Source: Agelas oroides (lineage: Eukaryota; Porifera; Demospongiae; Agelasida; Agelasidae). Taken from it: 64,000 bases of DNA. A program made the translations under genes and the position numbers. The notes under the pieces are model-generated. The model was not told where the DNA came from. It worked only from the letters and a program-made list of their open reading frames with translations, and made no database searches. Numbering within the stretch: the first letter of the stretch is position 1; each line of letters begins with the position of its first letter. Positions 47,601 to 54,204 of this stretch are shown here, piece after piece. Where the stretch lies: NCBI GenBank assembly GCA_949130485.1, contig OX422193.1, positions 7,983,356 through 8,047,355 on the forward strand, read 5' to 3'.

Positions 47601-48638
47601 TGAAAACGATGCAGGGATGAGGCTTTGTAAATTTACCTTCACTATTATATCATCCCTACCTTGTTTGCGTACTTTTTGGCATGCCATCCCTACATCTTTT
47701 TAATGTTTTTTTTTTGAAGTCTTGTAATAATTAAGTCTCATACGCTCCCCTGATCTCACTGCACGCGATTTCTGAGGATATAGATAGCTATCTGCACTGC
47801 TAGATTCAAGACCTTTATGTATTTTTAGCACCCGATCGCGGTCGACAACGGCATTTTCGTCGTCAATAATTTGCGAGCGCGCCTGCAGTTGGTGGGGCAC
47901 GGCCTCCAGTTTCTGGGGCATGTGCCCCAGTGTGCCCCAGCTTGGCTATGCCACTGTATTGTGGTAAGAACCAGATATACTGCTTGCATTGGTCACAAAC
48001 ATGCCTTTAGTAGATTCCCAGGGTTTTATAGCAGCGAACGACGAGGTGAATAAGAAAAGCCAGTAATTTGTGTCTCATTGCAAGTGGGAATGATTCAATC
48101 AAGGCATGACCTAGTCTGAACCACAAACCCTTCCTTCTGGCTGCACAACAGAAGGGTCTGAGGTTCAGACTAGGCATGACCATTGGATTTGTGCTTATTA
48201 TGCGCCCTGCTAGATGAATACTCACCTGCAGTAGTGGAAGAGCAGCAGTATTTTCTTCGTATCCCATCAGCAACCACATGCTCTTGCATCAGACAAAGGG
48301 CCTGGGCAACAGTTTCCCAAGTAAGATCCACAGCACTCATTAGCCAGAGATCTAGCATCTCAGACTTCCGGCGATCACTGTCTCGAGGGTAATCCTGCTC
48401 TAGTTTTCGCAACTGGTGGCCCTGCAAGCCTAAGTTCACTCCGAGCTTGTGCCAATTCTCCACCGAAGCCAACTCATTTGAGAGCGCTTGTAGAGTGGGC
48501 GTGGCTGGAGCTGTTGGTAGAAAAATGAACACAGGCAGTAAAGCACTTTTCGCCCTACTCGTACATCAAATTAATAGATAAGCCTAAAACGCCAAACTCA
48601 CATCGCGCCAGCCTTCGTTGGTCCATTTTTTCCGCCAT
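15664..48638 (-). CDS. Death domain - unknown region - Ser/Arg-rich - ankyrin repeat protein
   Basis: Seventeen exons join in phase to 3198 nt, 1065 residues. Coordinates, 5' to 3': 48602-48638, 48226-48510, 45296-45376, 43527-44461, 42413-42459, 41858-42045, 41014-41669, 40756-40848, 40267-40365, 38383-38481, 27970-28068, 25865-25963, 19626-19724, 17816-17914, 16903-16998, 16590-16691, 15664-15747. Residues about 13-108 form a Death domain. About 135-446 are an uncharacterised helical region, 525-743 are Ser/Arg-rich, and about 744 to the end are ten ankyrin repeats. There is no signal peptide or membrane segment, so it is probably a cytosolic adaptor. Death domains recruit other death-fold proteins and ankyrin arrays bind diverse partners; the actual ligand is unknown. 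The exon 7 acceptor (GGCAAG) was chosen on phase. Introns reach 10.3 kb and are full of repeats. Confidence 0.85.
17193..17236. mobile_element. 44-bp foldback element with perfect 9-bp target duplication
   Basis: TAGTCTCGTTCCCAGGC pairs with its near-complement ending GAGAACGAGGCTA around a loop of about 14 bp. It is flanked by GGCTGAGAG at 17184-17192 and 17237-17245. It is the smallest member of the TAG(T/C)CTCG family here. Confidence 0.85.
18240..19600. repeat. Intronic paralogous block (intron 13)
   Basis: This block matches 35380-36180 in intron 10 over about 800 bp at roughly 5-10 percent divergence. It begins at a TGTCAAGTGGGG module and ends near AAATACTCTAACAATGATC. It is split by an inserted element at 18426-19001. 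It also contains a hairpin, CCAGACTCTTACATGTGAGAGTCTGG. Confidence 0.85.
18426..19001. mobile_element. Inverted-repeat element inside the intronic block
   Basis: Ends CCGTAGACTCTGGTTAATAAG and its near-complement CTAACAACCAGAGTTTACGG bound about 576 bp that is missing from the paralogous block at 35540-35560. No coding frame is evident. Confidence 0.65.
19968..22655. repeat. Intronic paralogous block, left part (intron 12)
   Basis: This block is colinear with 28126-31805 in intron 10. In a hand comparison of 22084-22300 with 30579-30803 I count about nine substitutions in 215 nt. It continues after the inserted element at 22660-25029. It contains pyrimidine-rich (CTCCCTTCC) tracts near 22500-22630. 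Confidence 0.88.
22660..25029. mobile_element. 2.4-kb element with ~640-bp terminal inverted repeats
   Basis: Arms 22660 to about 23295 and about 24395 to 25029 are near-perfect inverted copies, starting GGGTCATTCCATGTCAAATC. They are flanked by TACC at 22656-22659 and 25030-25033. The paralogous intron block has the empty site ggtacataccagcacatgg at about 31797-31810, which confirms insertion. The spacer of about 1.1 kb has no transposase-like frame. The mirrored 97-codon frames in the arms are a consequence of the repeat. Confidence 0.88.
25034..25690. repeat. Intronic paralogous block, right part (intron 12)
   Basis: This continues the block interrupted at 22660. It matches 31805-32065 and then 34227-34745. 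It includes the recurring module TGTCAAGTGG followed by GTTATGTCTACATAACTAAGG. Confidence 0.85.
25970..27900. other. Intron 11 of the Death-ankyrin gene
   Basis: A foldback-family-like hairpin lies at about 26036-26082 (TAGCCTCATACCCAGGC with GCCTGGGTACGGG). An open minus-strand stretch at about 27474-27690 has an acceptor-like GTTTCCAG and a donor-like CAG|GTAAAC, with readable sequence such as [17 protein letters not shown] cannot connect it to another exon. Confidence 0.4.
28126..32065. repeat. Intronic paralogous block, left part (intron 10)
   Basis: This is the partner of 19968-22655 plus 25034-25270. It lacks the 2.4-kb element and carries a different insertion at about 30921-31556. 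It starts 58 bp from exon 11 (28068) but does not include the exon. Confidence 0.88.
30921..31556. mobile_element. Inverted-repeat element specific to the intron 10 block
   Basis: GACCTGCTGAGCGAAAACCT and its near-complement CGGGTTTTCGCTCAGTGGGT bound about 636 bp that is absent from the paralogous position near 22420. AATATC/AATATT flanks suggest an 8-9 bp target duplication. No transposase frame is seen. Confidence 0.7.
32468..32799. mobile_element. TA-flanked MITE, CCGTAATCTC termini
   Basis: CCGTAATCTCTCGAAAATA and its near-complement TTTTCGGGAGATTACGG bound 332 bp with TA on each side (32466-32467 and 32800-32801). Internal GGGCGTATTTTCGAGAGA motifs repeat the end sequence. This is consistent with a Tc1/mariner-type non-autonomous element. 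Confidence 0.75.
32953..33281 (+). CDS. Candidate last two exons of an unknown plus-strand gene
   Basis: Exon a (32953-33117) follows a strong TTTTTATTCTAG acceptor. It is open for 54 codons in the frame containing [18 protein letters not shown] and ends at a GTGAGT donor. Exon b (33190-33281) follows AATTGTAG, continues in phase ([19 protein letters not shown]) and stops at 33279. The phase match and good splice sites argue for a real gene or a recent fragment of one. It lies inside intron 10 of the Death-ankyrin gene, in DNA missing from the paralogous intron. I do not recognise the family and found no upstream exon. Confidence 0.45.
33449..33600. mobile_element. pogo/Tigger-like fragment
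   Basis: CAGTGAAACCCCGCTTAACAG is a common terminus of pogo-type animal transposons. CGCTTA/GCGGACACCC motifs continue to about 33600. I see no intact opposite end. Confidence 0.5.
33965..34090. repeat. 24-bp minisatellite, about five copies
   Basis: The unit GGGCATTTATGGCTTAAATGGGTG is repeated with a few substitutions. A single related unit occurs near 32180. The short minus-strand frame here, repeating SHKCPTHL, is a product of the repeat. Confidence 0.9.
34227..34745. repeat. Intronic paralogous block, right part (intron 10)
   Basis: This matches 25150-25690. It is separated from 28126-32065 by about 2.1 kb of private DNA that holds the candidate exons, the TA-flanked MITE and the minisatellite. 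Confidence 0.85.
35380..36180. repeat. Intronic paralogous block (intron 10, second)
   Basis: This is the partner of 18240-19600. It is uninterrupted where that copy carries an insertion, and it ends at the border of the foldback element at 36181. Confidence 0.85.
36181..37694. mobile_element. 1.5-kb inverted-repeat element carrying exon-like cargo
   Basis: The arms start AATGGCCGACTTCCATAATG and end with the near-complement. They extend about 90 bp (36181-36270 and 37605-37694) and both include the CRE octamer TGACGTCA. The paralogous block near 19590 lacks the insertion. The target duplication is unclear. The interior holds two in-phase exon-like segments (36636-37062) and a hairpin at about 37105-37193. 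Confidence 0.7.
36636..37062 (+). CDS. Candidate two-exon gene inside the inverted-repeat element
   Basis: Exon 1 (36636-36815) starts at AAAATGG, encodes [20 protein letters not shown] and onward for 60 residues, and ends GAG|GTAAAA. Exon 2 (36910-37062) follows a CAA-repeat ending in CAG and continues in phase ([17 protein letters not shown]) for 50 residues to TGA. The predicted 110-residue protein has no domain I recognise. The donor is weak and the acceptor lies in a (CAA)8 tract. It could be a captured host fragment, as in Pack-type elements, or chance. Confidence 0.35.
37707..38360. repeat. TTCGTACACCCCCC direct repeats
   Basis: The motif ATTCGTACACCCCCC occurs near 37738 and near 38337 in the same orientation, with further TTCGTAC copies nearby. 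They probably mark a separate element next to the ankyrin exon at 38383. The ends are unresolved. Confidence 0.45.
38487..38627 (+). repeat. (GT)n microsatellite
   Basis: An imperfect GT/GC tract of about 140 bp lies immediately upstream, in gene direction, of the acceptor of ankyrin exon 38383-38481. On the coding strand it is (CA)n, just before the splice site. Confidence 0.97.
38640..40260. other. Intron 9 remainder, no gene seen
   Basis: The sequence is AT-rich without exon-like frames. A lone foldback-type end (GAGCCTGGGAACAAGCTA) lies at about 39257-39274. Confidence 0.5.
40447..40555. repeat. Short degenerate tandem repeats
   Basis: Units resembling TGCAATTTGGGATTAATAGC recur two to three times in the intron between ankyrin exons 8 and 9. 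Confidence 0.6.
41014..41669 (-). CDS. Ser/Arg-rich repeat exon of the Death-ankyrin gene
   Basis: This 656-nt exon encodes about 219 residues. The central part repeats a unit of roughly 12-14 residues, SRSSSPLYS preceded by KQW, KRL or TKR, about seven times, followed by [11 protein letters not shown]. It is expected to be disordered. Many RS and SP sites are potential targets of SRPK/CLK-type or proline-directed kinases, which is inference. It links the helical region to the ankyrin array. Alternative acceptors one codon away (cacag at 41680) do not keep phase with exon 6. Confidence 0.8.
42460..43500. other. Intron 4, no gene seen
   Basis: I see no exon-like frame and no recognisable element apart from a short (TA)n run near 42770. 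Confidence 0.5.
43527..44461 (-). CDS. Large single exon encoding the uncharacterised helical region
   Basis: This 935-nt exon is open throughout, in phase after exon 3 and before exon 5. It encodes about 311 residues, mostly amphipathic helix by eye. An internal duplication of about 27 residues is visible: [20 protein letters not shown] and [20 protein letters not shown], about 37 residues apart. The end has a beta-like motif, [14 protein letters not shown] recall similar [17 protein letters not shown] sequences in predicted demosponge Death-domain proteins, but have not verified this. The donor GTAACC is slightly weak; read-through would reach a stop about 63 nt later. Confidence 0.8.
44519..44583 (-). 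repeat. tRNA-derived sequence (SINE-like head)
   Basis: The minus strand reads TAGCTCAGTGGTCAGAG (A-box-like) and, about 30 nt later, GGTTTGATTCC (B-box-like). The acceptor and T stems do not pair well, so this is probably a tRNA-derived SINE relic rather than a working tRNA. Confidence 0.6.
44998..45107. mobile_element. 110-bp foldback element, TAGTCT family
   Basis: TAGTCTTGTTACCAGTCCTC pairs with GAGGACTGGGTACGAGGCTA. Stems are about 45 bp around a loop of about 15 bp. Flanks GTTTTCAGC and GTTTCCAGA look like a 9-bp target duplication that has diverged at two positions. Confidence 0.8.
45196..45260 (+). repeat. Second tRNA-derived sequence
   Basis: The plus strand reads GGAGCTAAGTGATCAGAG and then GTTTGATTCC, matching A-box and B-box spacing. 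It lies opposite in orientation to the one at 44519-44583, suggesting two SINE-type insertions. Confidence 0.5.
45455..45570. repeat. (ACGT)n tract and 20-bp triplication
   Basis: A (GTAC)n run at about 45455-45490 is followed by three copies of a unit like CGCTTAGGAATGTCAATTTG at about 45497-45570. Confidence 0.85.
46240..47956. mobile_element. hAT-type non-autonomous element, 1.7 kb
   Basis: Termini CAGTGGCATAGCCA and TGGCTATGCCACTG are perfect inverse complements. They are flanked by a perfect 8-bp duplication TATTGTGG (46232-46239 and 47957-47964), the hallmark of hAT transposons. Inner arms at about 46485-46525 and 47727-47768 are also inverted. No transposase is present. A short open minus-strand stretch at about 46833-46928 ends at a GTGAGT donor and may be captured sequence. 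It lies in intron 2 of the Death-ankyrin gene. Confidence 0.88.
47445..47715. repeat. Large hairpin nested in the hAT-type element
   Basis: About 105 bp at 47450-47555 (with GATGTAGGGATGGCATGCC) is inversely repeated at about 47600-47710 around a loop of about 50 bp. It probably arose from a separate palindromic insertion. Confidence 0.85.
48226..48510 (-). CDS. Death domain exon of the Death-ankyrin gene
   Basis: This exon encodes [20 protein letters not shown], then [24 protein letters not shown] and WETVAQAL. That is the six-helix Death-domain pattern with the conserved W and the DxxR/LLxxW-like helix 5. Exon 1 (48602-48638) supplies [12 protein letters not shown] in phase, with a GTGAGT donor. 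Confidence 0.88.
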
Positions 48639-48647
48639 GTTTCAACC
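48639..48647. other. Left target duplication touching the start codon
   Basis: GTTTCAACC lies directly against the ATG of the Death-ankyrin gene (48636-48638). The right copy is GTTTCTACC at 49024-49032, with one mismatch. Confidence 0.75.
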
Positions 48648-49023
48648 TAGTCTCGTAAGCCAGACCCACTTCCGCAAGAGAGGGAAGGGTCTGGTGAACT
48701 GCCTTGTCCCACCGCAATTAGCTGGATGACGTAATCAGATTTCAAATAATGCACTCTTGAATTACCTGTTGCGGGTAAGCACGCTCCCTGAAAACTATTC
48801 TCGAAGTGTTTTTACAGTTCCTGTAGTAGCGGAAAAGATGTCCTAGGTCTCTTTCGCTGTTTTCAAGACTGCTATTACTATTGAAACAATGATGTAATGT
48901 ATCATGTGACAAAATACTGCAACGTGATTGGGGCGCACTGTACAGTGCGCCGCGACAAGGCTTGTATACGCAGTTCACCAGACCCTTCCCTCTCTTGCGG
49001 AAGTGGTCTGGCTAGCGAGACTA
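48648..49023. mobile_element. 376-bp foldback element in the 5' leader or promoter of the Death-ankyrin gene
   Basis: Arms of about 60 bp start TAGTCTCGTAAGCCAGACCC and end GGTCTGGCTAGCGAGACTA. It sits ten bases upstream of the start codon, so the 5' leader or core promoter must lie within or beyond it. Confidence 0.85.
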
Positions 49024-49032
49024 GTTTCTACC

Positions 49033-49085
49033 TAGTCTCGCGTGGCCACACCCCGTTCCTTCTCTTGCGGAACCGGGGTGTGACC
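49033..49085. repeat. Truncated foldback end
   Basis: TAGTCTCGCGTGGCCACACC and the later GGGGTGTGACC form half of an older hairpin. It continues as ACACGACCAGTGA after 49713 and was split by the 49086 element. Confidence 0.55.
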
Positions 49086-49704
49086 TAGTCTCGCGAGCCA
49101 GCCGTATTTTTCTTTATTTCCGGTGGGAGGAGCGAGAGGGAGAGTCTGGACACTCTGACCAGCTTCCCGTGCCACGAAGGAATGTAATAATTGCTGCAGG
49201 TCACGCGCATGATATGCAAATTAAAACATTTATCCAGCTATGTGTTACTGTTTTGTGCAGCTTGTACCCACACTGGCAAACTGTCGCGACAGAGAGCTCA
49301 TTCAGAACGATCCCGCTAGCACACGTTGAAAAAAGAGTCGTCTCGAGAGTCGACGCGGTCTGTAATTTCACCTACTGGAAGAGCGGCCACAGACGCGGCT
49401 TCCGGCGACTTGAGAATTCAAGAGCAAGTCGTCTTGATGCTGTTCTTGCACTCGCGAGGTCCCCGTCATGCGCCTGTGGAGTATCAAGCCCAAAGCAAAG
49501 TCAGTATCGTAGAATGCCATCGTAAGCGAGTAGTATACGGGTTGGCATGCAGGAAGTTATGTGCTTAATTTACAACGGACCAATCAGATTTGAACCTCAT
49601 GCATTAGTGCGGACGTCCACGGGAAGCTGGCCAGAGTGTCCAGACCTCTCCCTCTCGCTCCTCCCACCGGAAATAAAGAAAAATACGGCTGGCTCGCGAG
49701 ACTA
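49086..49704. mobile_element. 619-bp foldback element with perfect 9-bp target duplication
   Basis: Arms of about 115 bp begin TAGTCTCGCGAGCCAGCCGT and end with the complement. GGTGTGACC flanks both sides (49077-49085 and 49705-49713). It is inserted into the truncated hairpin at 49033. Arms over 100 bp with a 9-bp duplication resemble Mutator-like non-autonomous elements. Confidence 0.9.
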
Positions 49705-49726
49705 GGTGTGACCACACGACCAGTGA

Positions 49727-50140
49727 TAGCCTCGTTCCCAGGCCGTTCCCGCCTCCAGTTTTTGATCGCTTCCAGTATAAAAACGGAGGGGGAAGGCCTG
49801 GGAGAAAGAGTCACGTGCGTGACGTCAGGTAGACGTGAGGGGGGCGGTGCCCGATCGTTGTAATTCACAAACTTTGCGCTGATCAGCCTCGAGTCTACCA
49901 TACAACGAGCTGTATTGACGCTGTCTTTCGAATGTTACAGTCTCAAGTTCTTGGACAAGATATTACAAGAAGGACCACGAGATTCTTCGTCGGGCACCGC
50001 CCCCCTCACGTCTACCCGTACCGTACCGTCACGTCTACCTGACGTCACGCACGTGATTCTTTCTCCCAGGCGCTAGGCCTACCCCTCCGTTTTTATACTG
50101 GAAGCGATCAAAAACTGGAGGCGGGAACGGCCTGAGGCTA
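49727..50140. mobile_element. 414-bp foldback element with perfect 9-bp target duplication
   Basis: Arms of about 130-150 bp begin TAGCCTCGTTCCCAGGCCGT and end CGGCCTGAGGCTA. GACCAGTGA flanks both sides (49718-49726 and 50141-50149). The arms contain TGACGTCACGCACGTGA-like sequence, with CRE and E-box-like motifs. Confidence 0.9.
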
Positions 50141-50516
50141 GACCAGTGAATGAAAGGCACTGAAGTGCCAAACCCTCGACGCAGCAGTGCATGTGATTGT
50201 ACTTGTGTGTTAACTAGAATCGATCACTGTCTCGTGAACAATAGTATCATGACGTTTGCTCTCGAGTTGATATGGCCGGCATGCCTTTCGATGTCAATTC
50301 ATTCGTAGCATCCAAAACCGTAACGATAAATTACAGGTACAGCAGCTTTACACTGCGGGCATACCTTTGTTGGAGGCATACTTACTGCCAATAGCCAATA
50401 ATCGAACTCGCAAAGAACGTCTCTCCCAAGAACAAAATGGCCGTTAGCCACGTGGTCCAGCTTCATACGCATGCGCGTTTTCCGCGGAGTAAAAAATGGC
50501 CGACTCATCATGTAGC

Positions 50517-50624
50517 TAGCCTCGTTCCCAGGCCCCACCCAGCTTTCCGTCGCTTATTAGTACGGTAAAGGCTTTTCCGTACTGCAAGCGACGGAAAGCT
50601 GGGCGGGGCCTGGGAACGAGGCTA
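50517..50624. mobile_element. 108-bp foldback element with perfect 9-bp target duplication
   Basis: TAGCCTCGTTCCCAGGCCCC pairs with GGGGCCTGGGAACGAGGCTA. TCATGTAGC flanks both sides (50508-50516 and 50625-50633). It is almost entirely stem. Confidence 0.92.
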
Positions 50625-50633
50625 TCATGTAGC

Positions 50634-51030
50634 CGTACATGCCGTACCAACAGGAAACGCTCTAGCTTCGCAACGAAGCATTTTCAGAGAAAATCGCTTA
50701 AAATTTTCGACCTTCATCCGCCGCTGAGAAGGTTAGTATCGTTTGTGGCACGAATAATCACCTGAAAAGTGAGATGTTGAGTAACAGACACACACACACA
50801 CAGACCAAGTACTGTAACCCTCGCTGCGCATGCGCGCCGAGGGTTAATAACGACATTCATTGAGCCCCACCCACTAACGGAATTGTATCCAAATTCCCAG
50901 ATCTTCCTGGGAATGAGGTTAGCCTGTTGAATCTACTCTGTACTACCTTATATTCATGAAAATATTGGTGGTTATGTCAGATTCATAAGGTAAAATTAAT
51001 GTGCAATTTTACAACATTTTGATCAACTAG
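50634..51030. other. Downstream flank of SPC24
   Basis: This is non-coding sequence with a short (CA)n run near 50789. It separates the foldback cluster from the SPC24 stop. Confidence 0.4.
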
Positions 51031-54000
51031 CTAGATGCTGTCCCATAGAAAATCTGAAACATAGACAGGTGAGTCCTCTGTGAAGTCAAACTCGAAGCTC
51101 TGTAGGTCCCCAGATTCACGCTTCTGGACTGGAGAACAGTTAAGGGAGTAAAGTGTGTACTGTGTGAGTGGTTATATTTCTTGCAAGGAAGCAACAAGTA
51201 TTATCTAATCACCAATGCCCTGGCCTTGTTCTCAAGTCCTTACTTTAGGCCAGGCAAACTAGATTTATTTGTTTTGCATCAGCCACCTTCTCGATTTGCA
51301 TGCGGGCGGGCGGTCATTATTCATTATTCATTACTAGCAAATGCTATATACACTCGGCAAATCTACAGCACTATGGCCATTAAAAGTGGGTGTGTCATTG
51401 CTTGGAAGGCGATAATGACAGTTGAGGCGGCAGGTCTCAGAGGAAGCGGGCGCTGATGCGAAACAATAAATCTAGTTTGCCTGGGGTTAGGGCCATAAAA
51501 CAACCTAGCTTGCAATCAAAAATCTTGCTGCAGCTGGAAAGGATACATCCTTTCACATGCTTGTCAGTAGAGTTGGTGTCAAACTGGATGAAGGCCACCT
51601 TCTTCTGAAGCTTGCGGTGTTTCCTGTAGGCACAAAGAAGAACAATGTCAAGAGTTACTCTCCCTTCACTTCAACTGAAGCAGGGATTGGTAACTTCACA
51701 GGGAATTCTAACGGCACTACAGTCCAACCATGATTAGCTGAACTTTGATTATACAAACACTTGTCTTATGAATAATGTAAACACGTAATCTCATTTATCC
51801 AAACCCTCGATTGTTCGGATGTTTTGCCTGCTCTCTGCTAGTTCAGATTATCAAGGTTGGACTGTATTTGTCAAGGTGAGTTCATACCTGTGAAACAACA
51901 AGATTCTCTTCTCATTCTTTAACTTCTGGCAGTCTCGCTGCTTCTCCCTCACCTGCTCCTGAACACATTTAATTTCTTCTTTCAGAGCAGTGCAAAGACA
52001 GTTAATTAAGGGAAATGGTACCAAAATTGCAGTAGTAGTGACAGACATACTTCCACAAAGCACTCCAGTCCACCTAACAGACTTGTAATTATCATATTCA
52101 ACAGGGAGTTCATTTCCAGGCTCTGTTTCTTGGGTACATCACATCAGTGGCACTTTACACCATATAGGGGCTTTTCAGTTATGTCATCGAAACTGTACAT
52201 ATCCGTATACTAAAACTTGCATCACCAGCTTGGAGTACAGCTTTATACTTGGCAGTATATGTGGTATCAATTGAAAACAAACTGGCCTCACAGATGAGCT
52301 TAATTTAGCCGTTTTAACCTACAGAGTGGTGGCGTTTCGCCCAAATTCAACCTAGTATGATTACATCATGTGAAAATCCTCTATTTACTTTACTAAGGTG
52401 CTTGTATCTCTTACCAAGAGTGCATGATGACATCATTAAAAACGACACCATCATGCACTCTTGCTCCTACAACCTTATCAACCCCTCTGACATTTAGACA
52501 CAAGGGTTGTGTATCTGAGATATGCTGTCTTCTTGTACAGTAACTAAAGTACTTACACTGACAGACTAGAGAAGTGGTATGATAAACGATATGTGATGTC
52601 AGGTTGTGAAGATGCTGGTGTGTCTGGTAAAGCATGTCTGTATTCGGCTTCAGTTGACCTCTTGATTTCTTCTTGTTTCTCCTGCAACTCTGTGTGTTGG
52701 TGTGTGAGGTGAAGGGATTGGAGAAAACAATAACAGGAGGGAAACTAGGGAGAAGGAGAAACGGTAGCCAACAATTGTCACCAAGAGTGCATTGACCTGG
52801 TTTTATACAGTGCAATTGGCAGTGATATAATGACATGATATCCACTTGGTCACATGGCCTGGGTTAGTCTCGGAACCAGACCCTCGCACGCATGCGGAGG
52901 AGGAGGTCTGGCTCCGAGACTAGGCCTGGGTACAAGGCTAGATATCCACTATAGAACATGTCTAGAGTAGCACTCACAAACGCTACTCTATTTGTAGTAA
53001 ATAAAGAGAAAAAATCTGATTGGTCCTGCCAGCAAAAGCTTGAAGGTTGCACTGTGGCCAGACCACAGTAAAAGGTGTGGCATGCAAGACTGGAAATTTA
53101 TGTGATAAGCCTACATCAATTTCATACTGGAGCAGTAAGGTAAAGTGGGGCTACTCCAATGGTGGGGTAATACTGACGGAAATAGGAGGAAAGTGTGGCA
53201 GTGATGATGTCAAACGCAATTCCTCAATGAAAACATTGGTCAGCCTGTTACATGCAAAGAAGTTCTCAGCTTTGTACCTTTTGCTACGATTGATCAAACA
53301 TAGCTGGAGAAGCTCCACGAGCCGAAATGTTCTATGTGCATTATTTCTGTCATGCTCTATTAAAAGAATTTCATTTCAGTGCACCAATCTTTCATTACTA
53401 TTTCCATTAACGACAGTATGTTAGCATCCGTATGCTATACAGTGATTTATACGGGTTTAAAGGGTGGGGTTAGGGCTGGCATAAATATCGTATAGCCAGA
53501 GGAGGTCCGACACTAGTGATGTCATATACATCAATATGTGATCCTGATTGTTAAGTTAATTGCTAACCTTCTGCATTCCATTGCTTCAAGAACGATTTCT
53601 GGGTATCAGAAGCTTCTAGCGTGCTCGGTTCACTCGGGTTGGGGGTTTTTTCAACTGAAGCTGTCTATTAAGGTCGAGATCGATCGCTGCCGTTCTTCAA
53701 GCTCTCAACAGCTACATAAATACCGTTTGGAGGTCACAAAGGCATGCAATGTTACTTCTGACTGGCGAGACACTTTCAGCATCACGAAAACCCCTTAACC
53801 CATTTCCGATTGTTGTATTGATGGTTTTAGTCCTTGGAATGTTCATTAATGCATAGCAATATCGGACCTCCTCTGCCGTATAGCATACGGATGCTAACAT
53901 ACTGTCGTTAACGGCTTGTTCCATTACTGGAAGTTCACCAATGTTACAAGTAATATCCCTGGTCTAACTCATACAGGCCTGCCTACAACTTGCACAGTCA

Positions 54001-54204
54001 CATTTATAACATACCCTGGGTTGATATCTTTATCATGTCCTGCCCTTTCTGCATTTTCTCCCTGATGGTGGCAGCTTTCAGCGCTAACTTCCTCCTGTCA
54101 GCATGAAAGTCAGAATTCAGCACTCCAAGCACCTCTCGAGCGTACTTCATCACTTCGGCGTGCTCCTGGAGTCGCTTGGAAAGCTCTAATTCGGCCATAG
54201 TCAT
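51031..54204 (-). CDS. SPC24: Kinetochore protein Spc24 (probable)
   Basis: Spc24 pairs with Spc25 in the NDC80 complex and docks it to the inner kinetochore. Exons, 5' to 3': 54015-54204 (coiled coil, begins MTMAELELSK or MAELELSK), about 52557-52689 (begins ELQEKQEEIKR; its 3' border is uncertain), about 51888-51958 (EQVREKQRDCQKLKNEKR), 51505-51623 (KLQKKVAFIQFDTNSTDKHV, KGCIL), 51031-51128 (SFEFDFTEDSPVYVSDFLWD, then stop). The N-terminal coil followed by a small globular end with KG and a terminal F-V-S-D-F-L-W motif fits the family. The middle is poorly conserved and the junction between the second and third exons is not settled. Confidence 0.7.
51720..51864. mobile_element. 145-bp pogo/Tigger-like MITE
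   Basis: CAGTCCAACCATGATTAGCT and its near-complement ATTATCAAGGTTGGACTG are flanked by TA (51718-51719 and 51865-51866). It lies in an SPC24 intron. Confidence 0.75.
52865..52922. mobile_element. 58-bp foldback element with perfect 9-bp target duplication
   Basis: TAGTCTCGGAACCAGACC pairs with GGTCTGGCTCCGAGACTA. GGCCTGGGT flanks both sides (52856-52864 and 52923-52931). It is inserted next to an older half-end, GGCCTGGGTACAAGGCTA, and lies in an SPC24 intron. Confidence 0.9.
53411..53907. mobile_element. 497-bp TTAA-flanked inverted-repeat element
   Basis: CGACAGTATGTTAGCATCCG and its complement bound the segment, with TTAA at 53407-53410 and 53908-53911. The perfect inverted repeats are about 32 bp. 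It has the same target preference as 2937-3647, but different termini. It lies in the first SPC24 intron. Confidence 0.85.
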
